Origin: Propionibacteriaceae bacterium
GTDB lineage: Bacteria > Actinomycetota > Actinomycetes > Propionibacteriales > Propionibacteriaceae
NCBI GenBank assembly: GCA_031254155.1
Contig: JAIRVA010000286.1
Coordinates: 1 to 6,226 of the forward strand
DNA: 6,226 bases
Direction of reading: 5' to 3'
This document shows positions 1-6,009 of the stretch, in pieces; position 1 is the stretch's first letter; each line of letters opens with the position of its first letter. The translations under genes and the position numbers were made by a program. The notes beneath the pieces were generated by a model that worked only from the letters and a program-made list of their open reading frames with translations, did no database searches and had not been told where the DNA came from.

Positions 1-2
1 GC

Positions 3-890
3 CGCCTGAGCGAGTCGGACGCGGCGGCGCTCAGTTCCGCCATCAACCCGGGCCGGTGGCAGGTCGGCGACATCCCCCTGCTCGACGAGTTGGCCCACCT
101 GCTCGGCCCCGCTCCCGCCACCGACGATGCCGAACCCCTGTTCCTGCCAGACGGGATGGCGGAAGTGGTCACTCTCACCGAGCGTCTGACCGACACCCGG
201 GCCCCGGAGTCGGGCGTACCCCACGAAACCTACGCCCACATCCTCGTCGACGAGGCCCAGGACATCACGCCCATGCAGTGGCGGATGCTCCAGCGCCGTG
301 GCGCGGGCGCCTCGTGGACGATCGTCGGCGACCCGGCCCAGTCAAGCTGGCCCGATCCCGCCGAGTCCGGACGGGCGGTCACCCACATGGTCGGCTCCCG
401 CCCGCACCGCGAGTTCCGGCTCTCGACGAACTACCGCTCGCCCAAGGAGGCCTACGACCTGGCGACCGCGTACATCCGGTCCGTCGACCCGCTGACCGAC
501 ATCCCGGAAGCTGTCCGCTCGACGGGAGTCCGGCCCCGCGTCGTCGTCGCCTCGCCCGCTGACGTTGGAGCGGTCGTCGCGGACGAGGTCACCCGCCTGC
601 TCGCTGAGCTCGACGGTACGGTGGGCGTCCTGGCCGGGGACCCGGCGGCGGTCGCCACCGCCCTGCCGGCCGACCCCCGGGTGGTCCTCCTCGACCCGGT
701 CTCGGCCAAGGGCCTGGAGTTCGACGGCGTCGTGGTGGTGGATCCCGACGGCATCGTCGGCGCCGAGGCGAGCGGGGCGCGGACACTCTACGTTGGTCTC
801 ACCCGGCCGACGCAGGCCCTTGTCGTCGTCGATGTCGGCCACGCCGGGCAGTGGCGCACGGGGTTGGAGGGACGCTACTGGACGGTGTGA
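3..890 (+). CDS. helD: HelD-like UvrD/Rep-superfamily ATPase, C-terminal part (5' end outside window)
   Basis: Seen: the frame is open from the left edge for 295 codons and stops with TGA at 888-890, so the true start lies outside the window; the TTG at 90 is only an internal codon. Superfamily 1 helicase motifs occur in order: Walker B DEAQD (249-263), motif III VGDPAQ (324-341), motif IV NYRSP (429-443), motif V AKGLEFD (705-725) and motif VI LYVGLTR (786-806). Walker A must lie upstream. Family knowledge: a DIPLLDE segment before Walker B and the PMQWRML stretch just after it are typical of actinobacterial HelD/HelR proteins, which bind RNA polymerase and use ATP to strip it from stalled or rifampicin-bound complexes, rather than of UvrD or PcrA. 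Inference: a cytoplasmic transcription-recycling motor. It converges on metF and overlaps its 3' end by 16 bp. UvrD/Rep superfamily membership is nearly certain; the HelD subtype is likely but rests on half a protein. Confidence 0.85.
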   Translation, partial: RLSESDAAALSSAINPGRWQVGDIPLLDELAHLLGPAPATDDAEPLFLPDGMAEVVTLTERLTDTRAPESGVPHETYAHILVDEAQDITPMQWRMLQRRGAGASWTIVGDPAQSSWPDPAESGRAVTHMVGSRPHREFRLSTNYRSPKEAYDLATAYIRSVDPLTDIPEAVRSTGVRPRVVVASPADVGAVVADEVTRLLAELDGTVGVLAGDPAAVATALPADPRVVLLDPVSAKGLEFDGVVVVDPDGIVGAEASGARTLYVGLTRPTQALVVVDVGHAGQWRTGLEGRYWTV

Positions 891-1762
891 GCCGCCCGCA
901 GGTTCTCCCAGATGGCGAGGGTCGCCCGCGAACGGTTCTGGGTGAAGAAGTGCAACCCCGGCGCACCCGCCGCGACCAGATGCTGGGCCAACTCGGTGGC
1001 GACGGCGATCCCGGTCGCCCGGACGGCTGCCGGGTCGCCCGCCCGGGCCTCCAGCCGCTCGCGGACGGGGGCCGGAATCGCGGCCCCCGAGAGTTCGGCG
1101 AAGCGTTGGACCTGCGAGAGTTGCGTGATCGGCATGAGACCCGCGATGACCGGGATATCGCACCCGATTGACCGGACCCGGTCCACCAGTTCGACGTACG
1201 CCCGCACCGAGAAGAATAGCTGCGTGATCGCGAAACTCGCCCCGGCCAACCATTTCTCCTTCAGCAGGCGGGCGTCGAGCGCCGGGTCGTGCCGCGAGGG
1301 GTGCGGGTCCGGGAAGGCCCCCACGCCGACGCAAAAGTCGCCCCGGTCGCGGATCAGCCCGACCAGTTGGGTCGCGTTCGCGGGCCCCAACGGGTGGGGT
1401 ACCCACGGTACCGCCGGCCCGCCGGGCATATCGCCCCGGATGGCGAGGATGTGCCGGACTCCGTGCTCCGCGTACGCGTCGACGACGGCGCCGATCGCGG
1501 CCGCCGACTGCCCGACACACGTCAAGTGCCCCATGGTCCGCTGGGTCGTCGCCGCGAGCCGCTTCGTCACCCCCAGCGTCCGCTCGCGCCCCGAGCCGTT
1601 CGCACCGTAGGTCACGGACACGAAGTCGGGCCGGAGCGGGATGAGCTCCTCGAGGGTCTGCCACAACTGGGCCTCGGCGCGGTCATCCGCCGGCGGGAAG
1701 AACTCAAACGACACCAGCGGCCGCTCCGCCCGGGCGAGCAGGTCGGCCACCGTACCACTCAT
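875..1762 (-). CDS. metF: Methylenetetrahydrofolate reductase (MetF)
   Basis: FAD enzyme that reduces 5,10-methylene-THF to 5-methyl-THF, the methyl donor for methionine synthesis; cytoplasmic. Seen: 295 residues against 296 in E. coli MetF, forming one TIM-barrel domain without the eukaryotic regulatory extension. Landmarks: FEFFPP (19-24, catalytic Glu20), VTYGANGS (50-57), HLTCVG (79-84), LAIRGD (106-111, Asp111 near the flavin), ITQLFF (179-184, Gln181 for folate) and LHFFTQNRSRAT near the C terminus. The usual YPExHP stretch reads FPDPHP (150-155), a mild variation. The ATG at 1762 overlaps the idsA-like stop as ATGA, with GTGGAG eight bases upstream of it inside idsA, so this is the last gene of the operon and probably translationally coupled. 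The TAG stop lies inside the convergent helD gene, and no hairpin terminator is visible there. Confidence 0.97.
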   Translation of the reverse strand: MSGTVADLLARAERPLVSFEFFPPADDRAEAQLWQTLEELIPLRPDFVSVTYGANGSGRERTLGVTKRLAATTQRTMGHLTCVGQSAAAIGAVVDAYAEHGVRHILAIRGDMPGGPAVPWVPHPLGPANATQLVGLIRDRGDFCVGVGAFPDPHPSRHDPALDARLLKEKWLAGASFAITQLFFSVRAYVELVDRVRSIGCDIPVIAGLMPITQLSQVQRFAELSGAAIPAPVRERLEARAGDPAAVRATGIAVATELAQHLVAAGAPGLHFFTQNRSRATLAIWENLRAAHTVQ

Positions 1763-2850
1763 GCGGTCCGCTCCACGGCGGCGTGGACGAGGGCCATGAG
1801 CGCGTACGTGCCCTCCGGGCTCAGGTCGAGCCGGTGGAGGTACCGCATCCCGGTCGCTGCCTCGGACACGATGGCCCGCTCGGTCGCTTCGACCGCGCCC
1901 GAGTCGGTGAGAATCCGGCGGGCTTCGTCAATGTCCGCTTCGCTCACGTCCGGGTTGCCCAGCATCCCGAGCAGCCGCTCGGCATCGCTCGCCGACGCCT
2001 GTTGCAGCGCGTACCCGATGATGACGGTCTTCTTGCCCTCCCGGATGTCGTCGCCGGCCGGCTTGCCCGTGACCTCGGGATCGCCGAAGAGGCCGAGCAG
2101 GTCGTCCCGCATCTGGAAGGCGTCGCCCACGTGGGCGCCGAATGACCCCAGTCCCTGCTGGATGTCGTCCCCCGCGAGCCCGAGGGCGGCCCCGATCTGG
2201 ACGGGGCGGGACACGGTGTACTTCGAGGTCTTGAACTCCATGACCAGGCGGGCGTTGGCCTGCCAGTCGTCGCTCACCGAGGGCCGGGTCTGGTGAATGA
2301 GGTCGAGGAACTGCCCGGCCAGGACCTCCGACCGCATCGCGTCGAGGTACGGCCGCGCCCGCTTCAGCCGCTCGCCGGTGATCGTCGCCTGCTCGACCAT
2401 CGCCATGGACCAGGTGAACAGCAGGTCGCCCAGCAGCACCGCCGCGCTGTTCCCGAAGTGCCGGGAGTCGCCCTGCCACCCCCGGTCGCGGTGGAAAGAC
2501 TCGAAAAAGCGGTGGGCGGCCGGCCCGCCGCGCCGGACATCGGAGTCGTCGATGAGGTCGTCGTGGACGAGGGCCGACAGGTGCAGGAGGTCGAGGCTCG
2601 CGGCGATGTCCATGATCGCCTGCGGCGGTTCCGCGTCGGCGCCCGCCGCGGCCACGTACCCCCAATAACAAAAGGCCGGCCGAATCCGCTTGCCGCCGCG
2701 GGTGAAATGCTGGACCTGCTCCCAGACCGGGTCGAGCCGGTTACCGGTGAGCGCCAACAGGTCGCGCTGCGTGGCCATAAAGTGGTCGAGGCGCGCCTGG
2801 ACGGCGGTCCGGAAGGCCGCGTTCAAGGGTTGTTGGGGGTCGAGTCTCAT
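1759..2850 (-). CDS. idsA: Polyprenyl (geranylgeranyl-type) diphosphate synthase, IdsA family
   Basis: Class I trans-isoprenyl diphosphate synthase that condenses isopentenyl diphosphate with an allylic diphosphate to build precursors of polyprenyl carriers, quinone tails or terpenoids. Seen in the 363-residue product: GGKRIRP (52-58), first Asp-rich motif DDLID (97-101), LGDLLF (140-145), KTSKYT (207-212), and a second Asp-rich region in which DDLLG (249-253) replaces the canonical DDxxD, followed by GDPEVTGKPAGDD and EGKKT. That second-motif form is common in actinobacterial IdsA proteins. Ser92 and Ala93 lie at -5 and -4 from the first Asp-rich motif; small residues there usually allow products of C20 or longer. 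The start is the ATG at 2850: GAAAGG (2859-2864) sits eight bases upstream and the codon overlaps the upstream stop as TGATG. An open frame extends to 3150, but that part runs through the upstream gene. Enzyme class is certain; product length is inferred. Confidence 0.93.
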   Translation of the reverse strand: MRLDPQQPLNAAFRTAVQARLDHFMATQRDLLALTGNRLDPVWEQVQHFTRGGKRIRPAFCYWGYVAAAGADAEPPQAIMDIAASLDLLHLSALVHDDLIDDSDVRRGGPAAHRFFESFHRDRGWQGDSRHFGNSAAVLLGDLLFTWSMAMVEQATITGERLKRARPYLDAMRSEVLAGQFLDLIHQTRPSVSDDWQANARLVMEFKTSKYTVSRPVQIGAALGLAGDDIQQGLGSFGAHVGDAFQMRDDLLGLFGDPEVTGKPAGDDIREGKKTVIIGYALQQASASDAERLLGMLGNPDVSEADIDEARRILTDSGAVEATERAIVSEAATGMRYLHRLDLSPEGTYALMALVHAAVERTA

Positions 2851-3422
2851 CAGTCTCGCCTTTCTGGTCGGGCGGCCCGGCCGGCCCCGCGAAGCCAGTT
2901 GGACCATTGTCGAATGTCGGAGGCGGCGGGAGCCTCCAGCCACAAGCGTTCGGCGCCGCGCGCGATGACGTCGCCCACCTCGACGCCGGTACGGCACGCC
3001 GCGAACAACGGCCCGGCGGTGGCGGCCCGGACCGCTTCGAGGAGCCCCGGGGGCGCCACGGCCACCACGAGGTACGCGCAGCCCGCCGCCCGGGCCGCCA
3101 CTGCGTCCGCGACGCTTGTCACCGTACAGCCCCACAACCGGCCGGGCCACGCGGCCGCGTGGGCCGGTTCGCCCAGATGGACGACGTCCGCCAGCGTACC
3201 CACGGGCGCGGGCTCAGCCACCGCCACCAACCGCCGCCCGGCGACGGTCCGCGCCACCGCGAGCCACGGCCCCACCCCGGGGCTGCCAGGAACCACGATC
3301 ATTCCCGTACCGGCCGAAAACACCGTCTGGCACCACCCCCGCCAGGCCTCGCCCGGCGTTGGTGCGACCACGCACACCCGCGCCCGCCTGAGGCGGTCCG
3401 GCGGCGCAAACTGGGGTGTCAT
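2850..3422 (-). CDS. Thiamine phosphate synthase (ThiE/TenI)-like protein, catalytic motifs eroded
   Basis: Seen: 190 residues, first gene of the leftward operon. ThiE-like landmarks occur in order: a strand GTGMIVV (38-44) where ThiE carries the QLR-D/E-K strand, ADVVHLGE (78-85) resembling ADGVHLGQ, GCTVTSVADAVAARAAG (98-114) resembling the GxSxHS helix, YLVVAVA (117-123) in place of YxGxGPxFxTxTK, and FAACRTGVEVGDVIARGAERLWL (140-162 region) resembling the AIGGI strand and the following GAxGVAV strand. The diphosphate- and metal-binding residues of these motifs (QLREK, ND, TxTK) are not recognisable. Inference: a barrel-fold relative of ThiE/TenI that is probably not a thiamine phosphate synthase; it may be a structural or ligand-binding protein. 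Its stop overlaps the idsA start (TGATG), so its role may be tied to isoprenoid synthesis. The gene is certain, the fold likely, the function unknown. Confidence 0.75.
   Translation of the reverse strand: MTPQFAPPDRLRRARVCVVAPTPGEAWRGWCQTVFSAGTGMIVVPGSPGVGPWLAVARTVAGRRLVAVAEPAPVGTLADVVHLGEPAHAAAWPGRLWGCTVTSVADAVAARAAGCAYLVVAVAPPGLLEAVRAATAGPLFAACRTGVEVGDVIARGAERLWLEAPAASDIRQWSNWLRGAGRAARPERRD
2859..2864 (-). promoter_or_regulatory. Ribosome binding site deciding the idsA start
   Basis: GAAAGG on the minus strand, eight bases before the ATG at 2850 and inside the 3' end of the upstream ThiE-like gene. With the TGATG overlap it fixes the start at 2850 rather than at upstream in-frame codons as far as 3150. 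Confidence 0.7.
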
Positions 3423-3429
3423 GAGACCA

Positions 3430-3435
3430 ACACTA
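3430..3435 (-). promoter_or_regulatory. Candidate -10 box for a leaderless transcript of the ThiE-like gene
   Basis: Read leftward, TAGTGT fits TANNNT and its last base is seven bases from the ATG at 3422, so transcription would begin at or next to the start codon. No Shine-Dalgarno sequence precedes that ATG, which agrees with a leaderless mRNA, a common arrangement in actinobacteria. No convincing -35 is visible. Confidence 0.4.
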
Positions 3436-3537
3436 GCGCGTCGGCCGGTGCCGTTCCGCCCAAGTCCCGGTGCGCCTCGCCACGGCGGGCCTGGTATTCT
3501 CCTACACTCAACTATGGATTATCATGACCACCGCGGG

Positions 3538-3544
3538 AAAGGAG
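3538..3544 (+). promoter_or_regulatory. Ribosome binding site deciding the GTG start of the PASTA kinase
   Basis: AAAGGAG lies five bases before the GTG at 3550. It favours this GTG over the in-frame ATG at 3514, which has no Shine-Dalgarno sequence and would add twelve residues. The open frame continues upstream as far as 2293 but is antisense to idsA there. Confidence 0.8.
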
Positions 3545-3549
3545 CCGAC

Positions 3550-5571
3550 GTGTCCGTCAGCCAGGGCGACAGCCTCATCGGCTCTGTCCTGGGCGGGCGG
3601 TACGAGATCGTGGCCAAGATCAGCCGCGGTGGTACGGCCGTCGTCTACCGCGGGATCGACCGCCGCCTCGGGCGGACGGTCGCGGTCAAGATCATTCATT
3701 CGGATCTCTCCGGCGACCCGGACTACGTCAAGCGGTTCGACCGCGAGGCCCGGGCGGCGGCGATCCTGTCACATCCTAACATTGTCGCCGTCTTCGACCA
3801 GGGCCGCACCGGCGACCGGGCGTACATCGTCATGGAGTACATCCACGGGCAGTCCCTCCGTTCGATCATCTCGTCGTCGGCACCCCTGCCCGCGGCGCTC
3901 GCGCTGACGTACGCGCACGAGATGTCGAAGGCCCTCGCGGCGGCCCACGACGCGACCATCATCCACCGGGATATCAAGCCGGAAAACGTGCTGATCACGA
4001 ACGATGGCGGGGTCAAAATCACGGACTTCGGCCTGGCGAAATCCATCACCCAACAGACGTCGACCGCGTCCCAGGGCCTGATCATGGGGACAATGAGCTA
4101 CATCGCGCCCGAGATCCCGCAGTCCGGCAGCGCGCTGGTGGCCTCCGACATCTACTCCTTCGGCATCGTCTTGTACGAGATGCTGACCGGCAAGAAGCCC
4201 CACACCGGGGAAGACCTCAGCGCCGTGCTGTACAAGCACGTCCACGAAGACATCCCGCCCCCGTCGCGGGCCCTCGTGGGCCAGGCACGCGCCCGCATCC
4301 CCGACTACGTCGACGCCCTCGTCGTGGCCTGTACCTCGCGCGACCCGGCCCGCCGCCCGGCCAACGGCCGCGTTCTCGAGGAAAAGCTCGCCAAGGCGCG
4401 CCAGGCCCTGGAGGCCGGGCGGCTCCACGACGCCGCGCTCGTCGATGAGTTTTCCGGACGGACGGGCGAACCCGAACGGACCCCCGTCGCGCCGACGGTC
4501 GTACCCGGGCCCGCCAAGGAGCGGACAACCCCCGAGCGTCGCCGGCGTGGGGAACCCGCGGGCAACGGGCCGACCCGACCCGCCGGCACCCCCGAGGGAC
4601 GAACCGGGGCGGGAGCGGCGGGTACCGCCAAGCTCACCAAGGCCCCGCCCGGACGGCCACCGCGGCGCCGCTGGTGGCTTCTCGTCTTGATCCTTGTCAT
4701 CATCGGTGCGCTCCTCAGCGCTGGCGGCTACGGCGCGTGGTACGCCTTTGTCGGCCGGTGGACCCACGTCCCCGAAATCACCGGCAAGACCGAGTTGGAC
4801 GCCCGGACCCTCACCGAAGCCGACGGGCTGACGTTCGAGGCGCTCCAGGAGTACTCCGAGACCGTGGCGGCGGGGCTCGTGATCCGGACGGACCCGGCGG
4901 GAGGCGCCCGCGTGAAGCGGGAGAGCCCGGTCACGGCGTTCGTCTCGAAGGGCCAGGAGCGGTACGCCATGCCGACCGTCGTCGGCCTGCCCGTTGCCGA
5001 CGCCGAAACTGCGCTTCTCAACGCCAATCTCGCGGTGGGTACGACGACCGAGGACTGGAGCGAAAGCGTCGCCACGGGTCTCGTCATCAGCGCCACCCAC
5101 GCCCCGGGGGACATGCTTCAGCGCAACACCGCCATCGACCTCGTGGTCTCCAAGGGCCGCCAACCGATCGCGATCCCGTCGGTCAAGACCCAGGCCGTGG
5201 ACGCCGCCAAGTCCGCCCTCGAGGCGGCTGGCTTCGCGGTCGCGGTCACCACGGCCGACTCGAGCGGCGGGTACGACTGCGCGGTCGCACCCGGCACGGT
5301 GGTGGACCAGAGCCCCGCCGACGGGACCGGGTACCTCGGCGACACCATCAACCTGGTTGTCCAGGGCGATCCGCCCAAGGCGGCCATCCCCGATGTCAAG
5401 GGCAAAACCCGTGCCACCGCCCGCAGCCTCCTTGGCCAGGCCGGGTTCGGCAGCGTCACGGAAAAGAACGCCAGCATGATCGGTATCTCGCTGGGTCTCG
5501 CCGTCACCACCGACCCCGGGCCAGGTCAGTCGGTGTCGGTGTGTACGACGATCACCCTTAGCCTCGTGTAG
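3550..5571 (+). CDS. pknL: Transmembrane Ser/Thr protein kinase with four PASTA domains (PknL/PknB type)
   Basis: Phosphorylates Ser/Thr on cytoplasmic targets in response to extracellular ligands; PASTA repeats in related kinases bind muropeptides or lipid II. Seen in 673 residues: kinase domain about 17-285 with glycine loop RGGTAVVY (26-33), ATP Lys47, helix C Glu66, HRDIKPEN (139-146, catalytic Asp141), DFG (159-161), activation-loop TST (170-172) as probable autophosphorylation sites, and APE (186-188). A Pro/Arg/Thr-rich linker spans about 298-374, then one membrane span at 375-399 preceded by RRR (inside). Four PASTA repeats follow at about 404-468, 472-536, 541-606 and 612-673. There is no signal peptide, as expected for a type II topology. 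The GTG start is set by AAAGGAG five bases upstream. It is divergent from the idsA operon. Being beside idsA and metF suggests PknL rather than PknB; the M. tuberculosis PknL as I recall lacks PASTA repeats while corynebacterial PknL has them. Kinase identity is certain, the symbol less so. Confidence 0.95.
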   Translation: MSVSQGDSLIGSVLGGRYEIVAKISRGGTAVVYRGIDRRLGRTVAVKIIHSDLSGDPDYVKRFDREARAAAILSHPNIVAVFDQGRTGDRAYIVMEYIHGQSLRSIISSSAPLPAALALTYAHEMSKALAAAHDATIIHRDIKPENVLITNDGGVKITDFGLAKSITQQTSTASQGLIMGTMSYIAPEIPQSGSALVASDIYSFGIVLYEMLTGKKPHTGEDLSAVLYKHVHEDIPPPSRALVGQARARIPDYVDALVVACTSRDPARRPANGRVLEEKLAKARQALEAGRLHDAALVDEFSGRTGEPERTPVAPTVVPGPAKERTTPERRRRGEPAGNGPTRPAGTPEGRTGAGAAGTAKLTKAPPGRPPRRRWWLLVLILVIIGALLSAGGYGAWYAFVGRWTHVPEITGKTELDARTLTEADGLTFEALQEYSETVAAGLVIRTDPAGGARVKRESPVTAFVSKGQERYAMPTVVGLPVADAETALLNANLAVGTTTEDWSESVATGLVISATHAPGDMLQRNTAIDLVVSKGRQPIAIPSVKTQAVDAAKSALEAAGFAVAVTTADSSGGYDCAVAPGTVVDQSPADGTGYLGDTINLVVQGDPPKAAIPDVKGKTRATARSLLGQAGFGSVTEKNASMIGISLGLAVTTDPGPGQSVSVCTTITLSLV

Positions 5572-5573
5572 AC

Positions 5574-5591
5574 CGGCCCGCTAGCGGGCCG
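5574..5591 (+). terminator. Palindromic hairpin just after the kinase stop
   Basis: A perfect 18-base palindrome (CGGCCCGCTAGCGGGCCG) starts two bases after the TAG stop. As RNA it forms a GC stem of seven pairs with a CTAG loop. There is no T-run after it, which is usual for actinobacterial hairpin terminators. It probably ends or protects the kinase mRNA. Confidence 0.65.
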
Positions 5592-5774
5592 AGCCGTCGT
5601 TTACGGGATGACCGTCGCCCTTGTGGCGCGTTTTCATGCTTTCGCGGGCGCCCAGGGTACGGGCGGGGCCAGTCGGGGCCGGCGCCCGGATCCACGGTGC
5701 CGCTACCCCCGGGAGGGCCCACCGGGTGGGGCGACGACACGTCTTCACACCAGTCGTCCGTTGCGGCCAGTGAT

Positions 5775-5800
5775 GGGTACGGGTGCGAAACGGTGTCGCC
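5775..5800 (+). repeat. Direct repeat copy 1 (26 bp)
   Basis: Begins GGGTACGGGTGCGAAACGG. It matches the copy at 5858-5883 at 24 of 26 positions, with a start-to-start distance of 83 bp. A shorter relative, GGGTACGGG, occurs at 5655-5663. The core GGTGCGAAAC (5782-5791) also occurs inverted at 5825-5834. Confidence 0.8.
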
Positions 5801-5836
5801 GGAACTTCGGATTTCCCCGACATGGTTTCGCACCTG
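5780..5836 (+). repeat. Extended inverted repeat / long stem-loop using repeat copy 1
   Basis: Bases 5780-5791 pair with 5825-5836 over 12 positions (one G-U). After one mismatch, 5793-5798 pair with 5818-5823 (one G-U), and GGAA (5801-5804) can pair with TTCC (5813-5816) around an 8-base loop. Both wobble pairs are G-U in a plus-strand RNA but would be C-A mismatches in a minus-strand RNA, so a plus-strand transcript is favoured if this acts as RNA. No T-run follows it. Confidence 0.6.
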
Positions 5837-5857
5837 CTGCCGGGTCCCGTCGGAATA

Positions 5858-5883
5858 GGGTACGGGTGCGAGACGGTGTCACC
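5858..5883 (+). repeat. Direct repeat copy 2 (26 bp)
   Basis: Begins GGGTACGGGTGCGAGACGG. It differs from copy 1 only by A to G at 5872 and G to A at 5881. It can also pair with the inverted core at 5825-5836. Confidence 0.8.
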
Positions 5884-5947
5884 CGTCCGGAGGGCGGTTG
5901 CGGCGGAGCGGATGAAACGACACGACCCGACGGCTCCCCTCGGCCAC
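5879..5947 (-). CDS. Possible 22-codon small ORF behind a strong ribosome site
   Basis: On the minus strand, GGGAGGAG sits nine bases before a GTG at 5947, opening a 22-codon frame that begins MAEGSRRVVSFHPLRR and ends with TGA at 5879-5881. The upstream GATAGT (6005-6010) could be a -10 box. Against it: there is no downstream gene on this strand for it to lead, five of its first 16 residues are Arg or His, and the ribosome-like motif may instead be the complement of C-rich motifs used on the other strand. Very tentative. Confidence 0.15.
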   Translation of the reverse strand: MAEGSRRVVSFHPLRRNRPPDG

Positions 5948-5991
5948 CAGAATCCACTCCTCCCGCTGTTACTCCTCCCCGAGATTCTGGT
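5946..5991. repeat. Inverted repeat with two CTCCTCCC motifs in the loop
   Basis: ACCAGAATC (5946-5954) and GATTCTGGT (5983-5991) are perfect 9-base complementary arms around a 28-base loop. The loop holds ACTCCTCCC twice (5956-5964 and 5971-5979), 15 bases apart. Read rightward the loop is C-rich and complementary to Shine-Dalgarno sequences; read leftward it offers two GGGAGGAG motifs. The arms are A/T-rich for this genome, so chance GC pairing does not explain them. Function unknown; a small-RNA seed loop is one possibility. Confidence 0.65.
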
Positions 5992-6003
5992 TGCAGGACA
6001 CGG

Positions 6004-6009
6004 TACTAT
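6004..6009 (+). promoter_or_regulatory. TACTAT, possible -10 box
   Basis: TACTAT fits the TANNNT -10 consensus and lies in a locally A/T-richer stretch, but there is no matching -35 and nothing protein-coding follows on the plus strand. Its complement could serve as GATAGT (6010 to 6005) leftward. Weak. Confidence 0.15.

Larger units (their letters stand above)
3423..3549. promoter_or_regulatory. Divergent promoter region between the ThiE-like/idsA/metF operon and the PASTA kinase
   Basis: This 127-bp gap must hold the promoters for both directions. Rightward candidates: an extended -10, TGG then TATTCT (3492-3500), and TACACT (3503-3508), both fitting the actinobacterial TANNNT consensus; neither has a good -35 at 17 bp. 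Leftward candidate: TAGTGT (3430-3435). The 3491-3530 stretch is unusually A/T-rich for this genome, as expected at a promoter. No clear operator palindrome was seen. The motifs are short, so the assignments are tentative; that promoters lie here follows from gene layout. Confidence 0.5.

Noticed and set aside
342..1664. 440-codon minus-strand frame across helD and metF
   Set aside because: It is a high-GC shadow of metF and antisense to helD; the composition is Arg/Gly/Ala-rich with no motif.
2851..3150. Longer idsA frame starting at 3150
   Set aside because: It would overlap most of the upstream gene in another frame; the ATG at 2850 has a ribosome site and the start of family-like sequence.
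3470..3500. Sigma-70 -35 box for the kinase promoter
   Set aside because: No TTGACA-like hexamer at 16-19 bp from either -10 candidate.
2293..3549. Long N-terminal extension of the kinase frame, open upstream to 2293
   Set aside because: It is antisense to idsA and the ThiE-like gene, is Arg/Pro-rich, and a strong ribosome site marks the GTG at 3550.
3769..5163. 464-codon minus-strand frame antisense to the kinase
   Set aside because: It is a mirror of strong third-position GC bias in the kinase; no ribosome site or domain.
5655..5883. CRISPR-like array suggested by recurring GGGTACGGG
   Set aside because: Only two full copies plus a short fragment, one core inverted, irregular spacing and no cas genes.
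5558..5957. Minus-strand frames of 70-91 codons downstream of the kinase
   Set aside because: They run through the repeats and the kinase hairpin, are Pro/Arg/Gly-rich, and have no properly spaced ribosome site.
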